A stretch of 64,000 nt of DNA from Ilex aquifolium. Taxonomy: Eukaryota; Streptophyta; Magnoliopsida; Aquifoliales; Aquifoliaceae. Positions 46,139 to 57,111 of the stretch are shown piece after piece. The number at the start of each line of letters is the position of its first letter. The first letter of the stretch is position 1. Location of the stretch: the NCBI GenBank assembly GCA_951799425.1, contig OX637394.1, positions 27,316,001 through 27,380,000 of the forward strand, read 5' to 3'. The position numbers and the translations under genes were made by a program. A model generated the notes under the pieces. It worked only from the letters and a program-made list of their open reading frames with translations. It was not told the DNA's origin and did not search any database.

Positions 46139-48288
46139 TGTCACGCCCCAAATTTCCACAAACCCGGGGAGTGAGTGAAAATGAAGAAGAAAAGTAAATG
46201 AAAAGTCATTAGGTTGGATAAATTGATTTTTCATTAATTTCCCATGTTTTTCCATTTTTTTCCCCAAGTTTTTCAAGCCATTTTCCTTCCATTTTTAGCC
46301 TATTTTTTCAAGGTTTCTAAACTCCCCCCCCCCCCTTTTAACATCATTCCCACCTATTTAAAAGGTATTTTACACACTTAACAAGTCTTTTAATTTTTCA
46401 TAAAATTTCGACATAACCTTCTTTGTTTTCCAAACATTTTTCTCACCTAATATTCACAATAGTTCATATGCATAATTATATCACAATCCACCCTCACTCG
46501 GTGGCCACAATCCATGTAAATTAAGCATACATCCGTTGTTTTCAACATACACATTTAGTTGTCTCAATATACACATATGATACTCATCACATAAAGATAT
46601 CATACATATCAATTGGGTTTACAACCCTACACTTTAAAATGACCCAAGTTCTGTAATCCATTACTTTTCCAAATTGAAATACAAGTCATTTGAGCTTATG
46701 CCCATACATACAAAATATACCCAAGGGCTAAATTATCATTCAAGTCCCTTTCCCCTCCTTCCTTTAAGACTTCCTCAAGTCTCAAGTACCGGGAGCCTCA
46801 TTTGTAATATGATATCCCACAAATGGGTCAACTCAACTGCTGGTATGACAAAATGCTAATGCTAGGAACAAATTTAAGGTGTGACATGTGCAAGTGTACA
46901 TTTTATAAGCTACAATCCCGTAATCCCTCAATGCTATGCAATGTCAATATGCATGACACACACATGCAACTCTATGCCACCCATATCTCACTTCACGGTC
47001 CGCCCCCGTCAGCCCGCAAGTACTGTCGTTGGCCAGATTTTGGGTTTTTTCACCACAGGAACTACACCCTCATAATGCATAACACCAAGTGCTCAACCCA
47101 CACTATGTTCCAAGGATTCATGTATGCCAAGATGCCATGATTTTTCTCAATGTAAATTCTATGAAACATTTCATCAAACACGTGGCGTATAACTTAAAAT
47201 ATGCCTCATTCATAAAGTAAATCATAACTTCAAATTCACAAGACTTTATCTACATGAACGTGAAACACTATTCAATGGATTAACATATGATCAAGTTTCA
47301 TGTTCATTATTTTTACATTTTCTCAAAGAAACTACAATTACACAAACTACCAACTCATGGAATAAATCATAACTCTCAAACCACAAGATTTTCTCTACAT
47401 GAACATAAGCTAGAATATAATAATCAAACACATAAGCAAGGTACATATTTATCATAGTAACAAATTGTCAAAAAACTCAAAGAACACAAAAGTACTTAAA
47501 CTACTAACTCTAATTTTTGAAAGCAACTACCACCTAAGTGATTTTATAACATTAAGTAAGAACTTAAATAATTCAATCAACACATAGAAAGACAATAAAA
47601 CTTAAATCTATTCCCAACTTAGCAAAATATCATACATAAAATGGTTTTTCTCAAACCAAGGGAGTTGTGTTCGCTTTATAGCCGAACCAATCGGTGAGAA
47701 TATAGCTCTTGTTGAGAGGAACAATAACTCTTAGAAGGAAGTCTTGCAAGAATCTTGGCCTAGGAATGAGTTTTGGTGACTTGAAACTTGAAGAACCTAG
47801 AGTTTTTTTTCTTTTCTTCCTCCTTGAACGTGTACTGCCCTTCTTCAAATCAAAATTTGATATTTTTACACTAAAGGGGCTGTATTTATAATGGAGGGAA
47901 AAGGTGCAAAATGACCCTTTTGCCCTTGATGAATCTGGGACCCCGTTACACTACAACTCGTCCCGAAATGCCTCAATTCAACATTATATTTTAACCAAAG
48001 TTCTTAAAATTATTTTTAATGAAAATTTTCAAAAAATTATATTTTTGCTTGTGGCCGGGTTTGGCCGGGCCCACTTGGGCTACCTGGGATGCCCTTTTGG
48101 TCTAATTTTTAAAACTATCTCCGTTTAGGCTCAAATTCGTACAGTAGGTGTATTTTAACATTCTAAGCATGTTTCTCTTATGTGGCATACTCAAATTATG
48201 CTCATAAACATGACTTATTCCTAAATGAAGCATATGTAGTGCGCTACCGGCAAAATGAAAAATTTATCCACATTTTCAGATCTCTACG
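46139..48288 (-). repeat. 5' LTR of family-B element
   Basis: 2150 bp, collinear with 37865-40008; C run at about 46324-46335. Minus-strand TATA text near 47885. Confidence 0.92.
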
Positions 48289-48293
48289 TGGAT

Positions 48294-49278
48294 CAGTAAG
48301 TGGTTAGCTTGATGATTATAAATATTGGCAACATCGTGGTATCCACCGAACCATATCAAGACTTATGATTCTCCAAAAGACTAGATAGTACAAATGGAAT
48401 CTATAGGGAGAAATTATTTATCAGAATAGAAACAAGAGTTTCTAGAACTATGGTACGAATCTCTAATGGTGTAGAATGTTGCTAACATTAAATTTTATTA
48501 CTTGAATTGGCATGAGAAGTTTGTGATTTTGCATCGACGAGATTATGATGAGTATCATTGGGCTCATTGGTGGAACTTGGGTGAACTAGGTCATGCATGA
48601 CTTAAGACGCACCATATCATGAGTCATGCCATGATAGGCTATGCAATCTAAGAGTTAATCCTAAAATATTGATTTAATTGGAAGTGTGTAATTGAGAATC
48701 AAAGTTATTATTAGATTTCAAAGGTTATGAGTTTCTCTAGGCTAGTGAGAGACAATGTCATTAAGAAGGTTGTATTTATTTCAGGAATCGAGGTAAATCT
48801 TACCATAATGATTTCAGTACAGGAAAGATGAGTAATCATATTAGTTGAATTGAATTGTTTTGTTTTGATATGCAAATGGTTAAGCTGCAAGTAAGAAGCA
48901 ATCACGAGGTTAGTGAAATGATTAGTAAATTCAAAACAGAAGGGGTATTTGGTGAGTAGAAAATAAATTGATAATCTTGTAGTTATACATGATAAGATAT
49001 TAGTTTGGAAAATCACGTAGGATTATTGTGCGTAAGGTATAGTCGAAAATTGAGAACGATGGTGATTGATGAATGCTAGTGAATAAAGGTAATCTTGGGG
49101 ACTTTTAATAACTACAATGATGGTACAAGTTGAAGGGATGGATTTAAAACTTAGAATATGGAAAATATATTATGATATTGGATTTGATGTTTAAAGGATG
49201 AATTTACGTTAAGACATGAAGACCAATTGAAATTAGATAGACTGAGTAGAAGATTAAGTTTTGAGGACGAAACTTTCT
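48294..49278 (+). other. Non-coding interior, second part
   Basis: Continues 36935-37864 after the family-B insertion. No coding sequence recognised. Confidence 0.45.
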
Positions 49279-49292
49279 TGAAGGGGGTGGTT
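49279..49292 (+). other. Chromovirus-type polypurine tract
   Basis: TGAAGGGGGTGG, preceded by GAGGACGAAACTTTCT. That text also precedes the PPT of the 50413-59098 element (minus strand, about 52385-52405). TGTAAGATCACG follows as a possible LTR start. Confidence 0.6.
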
Positions 49293-49659
49293 TGTAAGAT
49301 CACGTATAAAATTCAGAGATGGATAACATGATATTAGGAGTAATTCTAAAAGGATGATAGAAATTTTGAATCATTGTTGAAAGATTGATCATAAAGTTTG
49401 GGTTTCGCACATATTGACTTTTTTGTCTAATTTAGTTTCGGAGGACTTTGAGAGGCTCACCGTCTCTGAGAGGATTTTGAGCGGCTTTAAGAGGCTTACC
49501 ATCTAAATTTAAATGAGTGTGGGTGAGATGTGAGGATTTTGAGAGGTTCACTGTCTCTATCAGGTTGGATGCCCCAAGTGCTTCCAACAAGGTCATGGTA
49601 CCTAAGAGGTAGGTGAGGTGAGAAAGTATGGATCTAGGTGATCTATCATGCATTTCATA

Positions 49660-49698
<39 letters not shown>

Positions 49699-50407
49699 TA
49701 TTTTGATTTATTTTTCTATGAGAAAAATTCAAAAGCAAAAGAATAATGAAAAACCAAAAAACAAAAGAAATTGTAAAATCTAAAAATAGTTTTGATGTCA
49801 AGTTTGACATTCATTTTTAGGATTAATGACAATTGTTTTATTTGTTCTTTTCTTTGTTTATTGTATGTTTATGCATATTTTTTGTTGTAATTTTTTATTC
49901 GAAAAATAAAAAATATTAAAAAATAAAAATAATTTCTTTTGTTTGTTTTTCTTTGTTAATGATCATGGTAATTCACACTTTGGTTTGCATTGAAATATGC
50001 ATTGCTATGAGTCATATTAGGGGATTTAGAACTTAATGGCACAAATCTTACTACGTGATTCTTCATGAGCCAAAGTATTTTTCATCCTGGCATACTTGAC
50101 TAGTGTTTTACTTTGAAAAATTCGTACACCTTCCCACTTAGGAGTTCGATTAGTTTGAAATATTAATGATCTTAAATGACTCTAAGTGTTAGTAATAGGT
50201 GAACAAATGGGTAAAGGTTAGTTAAACCCCAATGCCTTAAAAGATGCCGAATGCCAATTGTGAGAAAAGAGTTAAATGCGGCCAAATCTAAAAAAGTGAT
50301 GCATAAATAAATGGCTAAAAATAATTGCACTTGAATTGTGAGTGTACGTATGTTTAATTCTCATTGCTTATTTGTAAAGCTCAAAGATATCATGTTAAAA
50401 ACATTTA
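49293..50407 (+). repeat. Possible LTR fragment and unassigned AT-rich DNA
   Basis: Starts TGTAAGATCACG after a PPT, so it may be a 3' LTR start, but it does not match the LTR at 25656. An AGAGG(C/T)TCACCGTCTCT text repeats at about 49450 and 49540. An (AT)n run lies at 49660-49691. No gene seen up to the next element. Confidence 0.35.
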
Positions 50408-50412
50408 GAAAA

Positions 50413-52372
50413 TGTAACGCCCCAAAACACACCGTGGACGGCATTACATTCTAAAACATTCACATCATGAGAGCACTAATATCATCCATAAATAAATTAA
50501 ACTTCATTCATCATCCATAAAATATTTACATCATTATCCAAAAGAATATGCCCAACCATGGCATTTACATCTCAAAAATTAATTAAAGTAGCACAGCGGA
50601 ATAGCAAAAGAAACTAGACTTTACAATGTTTGTACATATTGGTTCCTAGTCTAGTACAAAAGTAAAAGGGCATCTCTAAATGTCCCACTCGGGATCCAGG
50701 TACCCCTCTAATGAGGCTTCCCCAAGGCCCTGCTCATTAGCGCCAAGCTCCTCCTCTATAGCATAATCTGAAAAATGTTAATTGTAGGGGATGAGCATGA
50801 AGCTCTGTAGCAAAATCTTCCCAAACTCAAACAAGGTTTAGGAAAGCATATAAAATGGTTGGTCTCATTTTCACAAATAGCATATATAACATTTTGAAGG
50901 AAAAGCAGGACATTTTAAATAGATCTCAAGTTTAAGTAGCAATAGTAATCGAAATGGATAAATAAACATCATATACCAATGGTAATTCATTCTACCATGA
51001 GCCGTTTTCAACAAGTTCTCGCAGAATCCCATACTTCCCGAAACTCTTGTCAAAAAAATTTATGGTACAATGCACGATGACCCACACGGTGTGCCCGATA
51101 CAACCCACGTTACTAAACCGTGATCATTAGCGATATGAAAAGTTTATACCCACACGGCGTACAAAGGCGTCTACCCACTCCATGTGGTAGGAAAAGTTCA
51201 TACCCGCGTGGCATATAAAGACGTATACCCACTACATGATACCCGGTCCATAGTAATCCATGTTCGTATCGTACAACCACGTAAGAAATAAAATACCAAT
51301 AAATATTTCACATAACCAACAATTTCACAAGTCCCCAATTCTCCCTTAAAGCCTTATTTCTCAAGCATCCTTACGAGGAACCTCTCACCCTTGTTCCTCC
51401 AAACAACCAAACAAGACATACGATATCCACAATTTCCTCAATTAACACATAACTCCACAAATCCCCAAATTTCACAATTTGTACCATAGCAAAATGGAAG
51501 AAAAAGAGCAAGAGATCACCATAAACATTATTTTGTTATACAATTTCAAACACTAAGGTTGTGATGGTGAGAACAAAGAAAATGTAAAGAGGAAGGATTC
51601 ATTTTTCTTAAAACTAGGGTTTGATAATGAAAAATGGACCTTTAATGGTTACCCAACTACTACAATGTTTAAAACATGGTAATAAATGCAAGGGGATCAA
51701 GAATCAAGTAAATAATAACAAGTATATATGATTTTTAACCAAAAGAATACATATAATTTAACCCTAACCTCAATGTAAGAGAATAGGAAGAAATCCCCTA
51801 CCTTAATGTTCTTGGAAAAATTAGGGCTTTGATCTTGAATCAACTCTTCAATCTCTTGTTTTCTCTTGATCTTGTGTTTCTCTCTTTCTCTCTTCCTCTC
51901 TTATGTTTTCTAGGGTTTGGAGTGGTGTAATGAAGGCTAAGGAGGTGACAAAATGTATTTATAGTGGAGGAAAAGTCGGCTTGTTCGCGACTTAAAATAA
52001 CAGTCTGGTTTCGGTAGTACCGGTACAAGAAACCTTCTGGAATCGGGGTACCGGTACTCAGTACCGGTACCAATTACCCAGTTTTGCCTATTTCTTTTGT
52101 TTTCCATTTCCAATCCATTCCAAAACTAACCAAATCCATCACAAACCTCTCCAACACATATTTATACACCAAACCTATCTAATACAAGTTATAGGACCTA
52201 ACATTTTATATTTTCACTCACTAAAACTAAATTTCAACTATGATTTTCATTAACATTTTAAATCTTTACTTTTCAAATTTACAAAGTTCAAACACACTTC
52301 AATACCCCTATCCACATCTTTACAACCATTATTTGCTATATCCATATATAAAAGAAAATGCGGGGTGTTACA
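50413..52372 (-). repeat. 3' LTR of family-A element
   Basis: 1960 bp. Plus-strand start TGTAACGCCCC, end GGGGTGTTACA. Three GTACCGGTAC copies at 52017, 52048 and 52061. Minus-strand TATA box at 51956-51964. Confidence 0.95.
51956..52070 (-). promoter_or_regulatory. TATA box and GTACCGGTAC cassette, 3' LTR
   Basis: TATA (TATTTATAG on the plus strand) at 51956-51964, with palindromes at 52017, 52048 and 52061 upstream of it on the minus strand. The last two are 13 bp apart. The spacer ACCTTCTGGAATCGGG is shared with family Y. Confidence 0.75.
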
Positions 52373-54686
52373 ATCCACCCCCCTTAAAGAAAGTTTCGTC
52401 CTCGAAACTTACCTCAAGTAGCGAACAAATGTGGATACTTCTCCCGCATTTCTTGCTCCGGTTCCCAAGTAGCTTCTTCCACTCCATGGTGTTGCCACAA
52501 ACCTTCACTAGTCGGATGACTTTGTTACGGAGCACCTTCTCTTTAGCATCAAGAATCTTCAACGGTTGTTCTTCATAGGTTGCTCCCTCTTGAATTTCAA
52601 TATCTTCCAAGTCTACGACCGGCGTTGCATCCGATTGACACCTTCTCAACATGGACACGTGGAACACATCATGTACTCCGGATAGCTGGGCTGGTAGTCG
52701 AAGTTGATATGCCGCCTTGCCTATCGCTTTGATTATCTCAAACGGTCCGGTATATCTTAGCGCTAGCTTCCCCTTCTTGCCGAATCGAAACACGCCCTTC
52801 TTGGGTGACACCTTGAGAAATACGTAGTCTCCCACCTTGAATTCTAAGGGTCTTCGTCTGTGGTCCGCATAGCTCTTCTGTCTACTTTGCGCCGTCCGTA
52901 GCCTCTCTCGGATGAGTTGAATCTTCTCCGTAGTTTCTCGAACAATGTCCGGTCCCAACAAACTACTCTCACCGGCTTCTAACCAACACGTCGGTGATCG
53001 GCATGGTCTTCCATACAATGCTTCATACGGTGCCATCCCAATACTTTTCTGATAGCTGTTGTTGTATGCAAATTCCACCAACGGCAAATGGTCGCTCCAA
53101 CCTCCCTTGAAGTCCAACACACATGCACGCAACATGTCTTCTAGAATCTGGATTACCCTCTCGGTTTGGCCATCCGTTTGGGGATGAAAGGCGGTGCTGA
53201 AGTGTAACTCTGTCCCCATAGCCCTTTGAAGACTTTGCCAAAATTGCGCTACGAAACGAGAATCACGATCCGACACAATGGATAGCGGAACTCCATGCAA
53301 TCTCACTATCTCGCGAATATAGAGCTTGCTCAGGGTCTCTAACGTGTCGGTGGTCTTCATACTCAAGAAGTGAGCAGACTTGGTGAGTCTATCAACAATG
53401 ACCCATGCGGCATTATGCCCTCGTGAAGTCCGTGGAAAGCCAGATACGAAGTCCATGGTGATGTGATCCCACTTCCACTCCGGGATAGGCAGAGACTGTA
53501 ATAATCCTCCCGGTCGTTGATGCTCAATCTTCACTTGCTGGCACACCGCACATTTTGCCACATACTTGGCCACATCTCGCTTCATTCCCCTCCACCAATA
53601 TTGACGCTTCATGTCCCTATACATATTTGTGCTACCGGGGTGGATAGCAAACTTAGAGCGATGACACTCTCCAAGTATTTCCTCCTTTAGGGACGAATCG
53701 TCGGGAACGCATAGCTTCTCCCCATATCTTAATTCTCCGTTTCTTAAAGACCAACCCTCCATAGTTTCTCCATTTTCCAATTTAGCTCGCATCGACGCTA
53801 ATTCAGGATCCACGCATTGCAATTCCACTACTCTACGTTGGAGAGTAGGTTGAGCCACAAGGTTGAACAAACATGGTCGGGATCCATCTTCTCCAACCCA
53901 TAGATCGAAATCTCCAAGGGCATCCTTCAACTTCCATTTACTTACAAGAACATTGAGTTCACCCCAAGACTTTCGGCTAAGTGCATCGGCGACTACATTG
54001 GCTTTCCCCGGATGGTAATTGAGCGTGAACTCGTAATCTTCTAAATACTCAATCCACCTTCTTTGGCGGAGATTCAAATCCTTCTGCGTGAAGATATACT
54101 TGAGGCTCTTATGATCAGAGAACACTTGAAATTTTTCCCCGTACAAATAACACCTCCACAACTTAAGAGCAAAGACCACCGCGGCAAGCTCTAAGTCGTG
54201 GGTGGGATAATTCTGCTCATGCACCTTGAGTTGCCTCGAGCCATAAGCTACTACCTTCCCTCCTTGCATTAAAACGCATCCCAAGCCTCGTAGAGAAGCA
54301 TCCGTGTACACATCATATCCCTCCCCACTGCTCGGAATAATGAGGACAGGAGCCGTCGTCAACTTCTCCTTCAAGGTGCGAAAGGCTAGCTCACACGCTT
54401 GAGTCCACACAAATTTTTCTCCCTTCTTTGTAAGGCGAGTCATCGGCATCGCAAGCTTTGAGAACCCTTCTACGAACCTCCGATAGTAACCTGCTAAACC
54501 CAAGAAGCTACGTATCTCAGTCACATTCTTCGGTGGTTCCCATTTCATCACAGCCTCAATCTTTGCGGGATCAACAGCTACTCCTTTCTCGGACACAACA
54601 TGGCCAAGGAACTTCACTTCCTTCATCCAAAACTCACACTTGCTCATCTTCGCATATAACTTATGTTCTCTCAATGTTTGTAGCAC
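52368..54686 (-). CDS. pol: Pol: RT C-terminus, RNase H, integrase, chromodomain (frameshifted)
   Basis: 772-residue open frame of the young family-A element. It continues RT after a frameshift near 54715; the Met at its start is internal, not a true start. Order: end of RT ([28 protein letters not shown], about 1-75), RNase H ([16 protein letters not shown] near 127-140, [10 protein letters not shown]), zinc region (HPGSTNMY ... CAVCQQVK), and the integrase core with all three catalytic residues ([26 protein letters not shown]). The GPF/Y module ([14 protein letters not shown]) and chromodomain start ([12 protein letters not shown]) follow. A one-base deletion near 52500 shifts the frame, so the chromodomain is replaced by an unrelated tail to 52368. 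Its true stop would be near 52415. Confidence 0.93.
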   Translation of the reverse strand: MLQTLREHKLYAKMSKCEFWMKEVKFLGHVVSEKGVAVDPAKIEAVMKWEPPKNVTEIRSFLGLAGYYRRFVEGFSKLAMPMTRLTKKGEKFVWTQACELAFRTLKEKLTTAPVLIIPSSGEGYDVYTDASLRGLGCVLMQGGKVVAYGSRQLKVHEQNYPTHDLELAAVVFALKLWRCYLYGEKFQVFSDHKSLKYIFTQKDLNLRQRRWIEYLEDYEFTLNYHPGKANVVADALSRKSWGELNVLVSKWKLKDALGDFDLWVGEDGSRPCLFNLVAQPTLQRRVVELQCVDPELASMRAKLENGETMEGWSLRNGELRYGEKLCVPDDSSLKEEILGECHRSKFAIHPGSTNMYRDMKRQYWWRGMKRDVAKYVAKCAVCQQVKIEHQRPGGLLQSLPIPEWKWDHITMDFVSGFPRTSRGHNAAWVIVDRLTKSAHFLSMKTTDTLETLSKLYIREIVRLHGVPLSIVSDRDSRFVAQFWQSLQRAMGTELHFSTAFHPQTDGQTERVIQILEDMLRACVLDFKGGWSDHLPLVEFAYNNSYQKSIGMAPYEALYGRPCRSPTCWLEAGESSLLGPDIVRETTEKIQLIRERLRTAQSRQKSYADHRRRPLEFKVGDYVFLKVSPKKGVFRFGKKGKLALRYTGPFEIIKAIGKAAYQLRLPAQLSGVHDVFHVSMLRRCQSDATPVVDLEDIEIQEGATYEEQPLKILDAKEKVLRNKVIRLVKVCGNTMEWKKLLGNRSKKCGRSIHICSLLEVSFEDETFFKGGGL
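52373..52388 (-). other. Polypurine tract, family A
   Basis: ATCCACCCCCCTTAAA on the plus strand, abutting the 3' LTR. Confidence 0.88.
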
Positions 54687-55833
54687 AATAGAGAGATGAC
54701 GAGCATGTTCCTCCTGAGTCTGAGTAAATCAATATGTCATCAATAAACACAATGACAAATTGATCGAGGTAAGGCCGAAAGACTCTATGCATCAAATCCA
54801 TGAAGGCTGCGGGGGCATTAGTCAATCCGAACGGCATCACCGTATACTCGAAATGACCATACCGGGTACGGAAAGCAGTCTTAGGAATATCCTCCTCCTT
54901 AATCCGCAGCTGATGATACCCCGTGCGAAGATCAATCTTGGAGTAATACTTCAAACCCCTCAACTGATCAAATAAGTCATCAATTATCGGCAACGGATAC
55001 TTATTCTTCACGGTAACCCTATTCAACCTCCGATAATTCGTGCACAACCGTAGAGTCTCATCCGTTTTCTTCACAAAGAGGACCGGGGCTCCCCAGGGTG
55101 AAGTGCTGAGACGGATAAACCCAATCGCCAACAAATGATCCAATTGCTTCCTTAGCTCCTTCAACTCCAAAGGTGCCATCCGGTAGGGAGCAATAGATAT
55201 GGGTTCGGTTCCCGGATAGAGATCGATCTTGAATTCAATTTCCCTATGTGGCGGTAATCCGGGTAATTCCTCGGGAAAAACATCTGAAAACTCCAATACA
55301 ATGAACACCACATCCGTGTGGAGTTTATCCCGGTCATCTCCCATCAAGCTAGCTAAGAAACTCAATTGACTTCCCGCTTTTGCTTTTAAGAATCTACTAC
55401 CCGTAGTAGGAAATGGATGGAAAGAATCTCGGTTATTCACAAAACTAAAAACGACTCCTCCCGGTAACTGAAATGTAATCCGTTTGCGGAAACAATCCAT
55501 TACCGCCCGGAAAACAGACAACAAGTTCATCCCGAAAATCACATCATACCCCTTTATCTCTAATGCAATCAAATCCACAATCAATTCGTGCTCCCCAATG
55601 CGCAGCACGCAATCCTTGCAGACTCGGCTAGAGTCTAACCGTTCTCCCGTGGGCAAGCTAATATTCATGACATGCTCTAACTTCGCGAAACTCAATCCCA
55701 AATCAAGTGCGTACGTCGTGCGTACAAATGAGTGTGTTGCACCGGGGTCAAATAATATGCGGGCCCAAGAATTATAAATAAGGACGATACCTTCCATAAC
55801 GGCGTTGGCAATGTCCTCCTCCGGCTGAGTCAA
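54661..55833 (-). CDS. pol: Pol: protease and reverse transcriptase
   Basis: 390-residue open frame. The protease active site [12 protein letters not shown] (about residues 27-38) has Pro where Ser or Thr is usual. [11 protein letters not shown] has Asn where the family has Asp (GMDWL). RT blocks: [44 protein letters not shown] (Asn for the usual Asp), [35 protein letters not shown], and the catalytic [12 protein letters not shown] small indel just after this (about 54715) ends the frame in unrelated residues. The upstream sequence is in the same frame as gag, separated only by a TGA at 55885, so this is not an independent gene. Confidence 0.92.
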   Translation of the reverse strand: MTQPEEDIANAVMEGIVLIYNSWARILFDPGATHSFVRTTYALDLGLSFAKLEHVMNISLPTGERLDSSRVCKDCVLRIGEHELIVDLIALEIKGYDVIFGMNLLSVFRAVMDCFRKRITFQLPGGVVFSFVNNRDSFHPFPTTGSRFLKAKAGSQLSFLASLMGDDRDKLHTDVVFIVLEFSDVFPEELPGLPPHREIEFKIDLYPGTEPISIAPYRMAPLELKELRKQLDHLLAIGFIRLSTSPWGAPVLFVKKTDETLRLCTNYRRLNRVTVKNKYPLPIIDDLFDQLRGLKYYSKIDLRTGYHQLRIKEEDIPKTAFRTRYGHFEYTVMPFGLTNAPAAFMDLMHRVFRPYLDQFVIVFIDDILIYSDSGGTCSSSLYCATNIERT

Positions 55834-55884
55834 AGCAAATACTCGCCCTTGGTTGGCGCCGCCGGGGGCGTGAGCTTGTATCGG

Positions 55885-56922
55885 TCACTGCGGTGTTGGC
55901 CTTTGTAGAGGTGGCTTGTTTGTGTGTAATGGTCCGGTTGCTTGATTGGTCCTTGGTGGAAACGATGGGCATTGACTTTTGTAGTGCCCAACCTCTCCAC
56001 ATGCAAAGCAGTGATGGGGGTCTGTGGCTGTCCTCCCCGGTACACCTCCTGCTCCTCGAGCGACTGGCGGTCTATGTCCCCCTGCCTGGTCTGGGCGACG
56101 ATATGGTGTCGGCCTCTGTGTTCCACTGCCGCTAGCACCCGTCCTGATCGGACCTCCCCTCATAAGGCTCTGTCGCCGCTGAGTATCCTCCATGTCTCTC
56201 TCCACAAGTGTGGCTCTATCAACCAGATCCCCATACTCCCGGATCTTGAGAGCCACCAACTTCTCCCTGATAGTCGGCCTCAAGCCCTGCTCAAATCGCT
56301 TGGCCCTGCCGGCCTCAGTGGATATGAACTCGGTGGCATAGCGGGATAGCTCGTCAAACCTCCTCTCGTATTCAGCCACCGTCATGCTACCCTGCCGTAG
56401 AGCCAGAAAGTCTGTCTTCATCCGGTCCCTAACTGATTCCGAAAAATACTTGTCTTGGAAGACTTGGTCGAACTCCTCCAAAATGAGTGTATCGGTGTTC
56501 CTCCTTCTCTTTACGGATTCCCACCAATGGTCGGCCTCCCCCTCGAGCAAATAGGTAGCCAAGCCAACCCTCAAGTCTTCGGCAACCCCCATGCCGTCAC
56601 AAATCTTCTTTACCCGACGGATCCATTTATCCGCATCCAAAGGATTGGAGCTCCCTTGGAAAGTAGGCGGGTGTTGCCTCAGAAATTCCCGAAGGGTTAC
56701 CATCCTCCGGTTATCATCCCCATTGCCCAGTACTTGGGCTAAGGGATGAGCTCCCCCGTTGTGGTTGTAGTTGTTGTTGTTTCCATTCTGGTTTTGCACC
56801 AGAGTGGTGAGTTCCCTCAAGCATTGATATATGCCTTGCATGGCATCGAGAGGTGGTGGTGGTGGTGGATTTGCTTGACCTCCACGGCCACGCCCACGTC
56901 CGCGTCCCCGTGTACTGTCCAT
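55885..56922 (-). CDS. gag: Gag of family-A chromovirus
   Basis: 345 residues from the ATG at 56922; an upstream ATG in frame at 56967 would add 15 residues of leader. I prefer 56922 because MDSTRGRGRGRGRGG is the usual basic opening and it lies 170 bp after the PBS. Then a Pro run, the capsid (FLRQHPPTFQGSSNPLDADK, EADHWWESVKRR, FQDKYFSESVRDRMKTDFL, LRQGSMTVAEYERRF), a Gly/Arg/Pro-rich stretch, and one CCHC zinc knuckle, CFACGEVGHYKSQC (about 318-331). It ends at a TGA (55885-55887), after which the same frame runs straight into protease. The capsid packages element RNA; the zinc knuckle binds it. Confidence 0.93.
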   Translation of the reverse strand: MDSTRGRGRGRGRGGQANPPPPPPLDAMQGIYQCLRELTTLVQNQNGNNNNYNHNGGAHPLAQVLGNGDDNRRMVTLREFLRQHPPTFQGSSNPLDADKWIRRVKKICDGMGVAEDLRVGLATYLLEGEADHWWESVKRRRNTDTLILEEFDQVFQDKYFSESVRDRMKTDFLALRQGSMTVAEYERRFDELSRYATEFISTEAGRAKRFEQGLRPTIREKLVALKIREYGDLVDRATLVERDMEDTQRRQSLMRGGPIRTGASGSGTQRPTPYRRPDQAGGHRPPVARGAGGVPGRTATDPHHCFACGEVGHYKSQCPSFPPRTNQATGPLHTNKPPLQRPTPQ

Positions 56923-57094
56923 CCTGCACATCAATCCATAATTTAGTTTCATTGATGTACAAGACATCCTAAGTATAGATTTAGTCTAAAGCATAAAGTT
57001 TATATCAATCTAGACCACAATTTCCTTCACCCTAATCCTATATCTCTAATGGTGATCCATAACCTACAGCTCCCATGTAAGACCTAAAGCCTAG

Positions 57095-57106
57095 GCTCTG
57101 ATATCA
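57095..57106 (-). other. Primer-binding site, initiator tRNA-Met type
   Basis: GCTCTGATATCA (minus: TGATATCAGAGC), one mismatch to canonical, five bases from the 5' LTR. Confidence 0.88.
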
Positions 57107-57111
57107 ACTTT

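Larger units (their letters stand above)
37865..48288 (-). mobile_element. Chromovirus family B, gag-less, with nested solo LTR
   Basis: TSD TGGAT at 37860-37864 and 48289-48293. 3' LTR 37865-40008, PPT 40009-40021, integrase to protease 40022-45258 (minus strand), PBS 46124-46135, 5' LTR 46139-48288. A solo family-Y LTR lies between PR and RT at 42961-44702. Where gag should be (45259-46123) there is AT-rich non-coding sequence. The outer end of the 5' LTR reads ...CTACG instead of ...CTACA. Confidence 0.92.

Noticed and set aside
55893..56742. Plus-strand frames of 80, 135 and 95 residues
   Set aside because: Shadows of the minus-strand gag, whose zinc knuckle and capsid motifs are clear.
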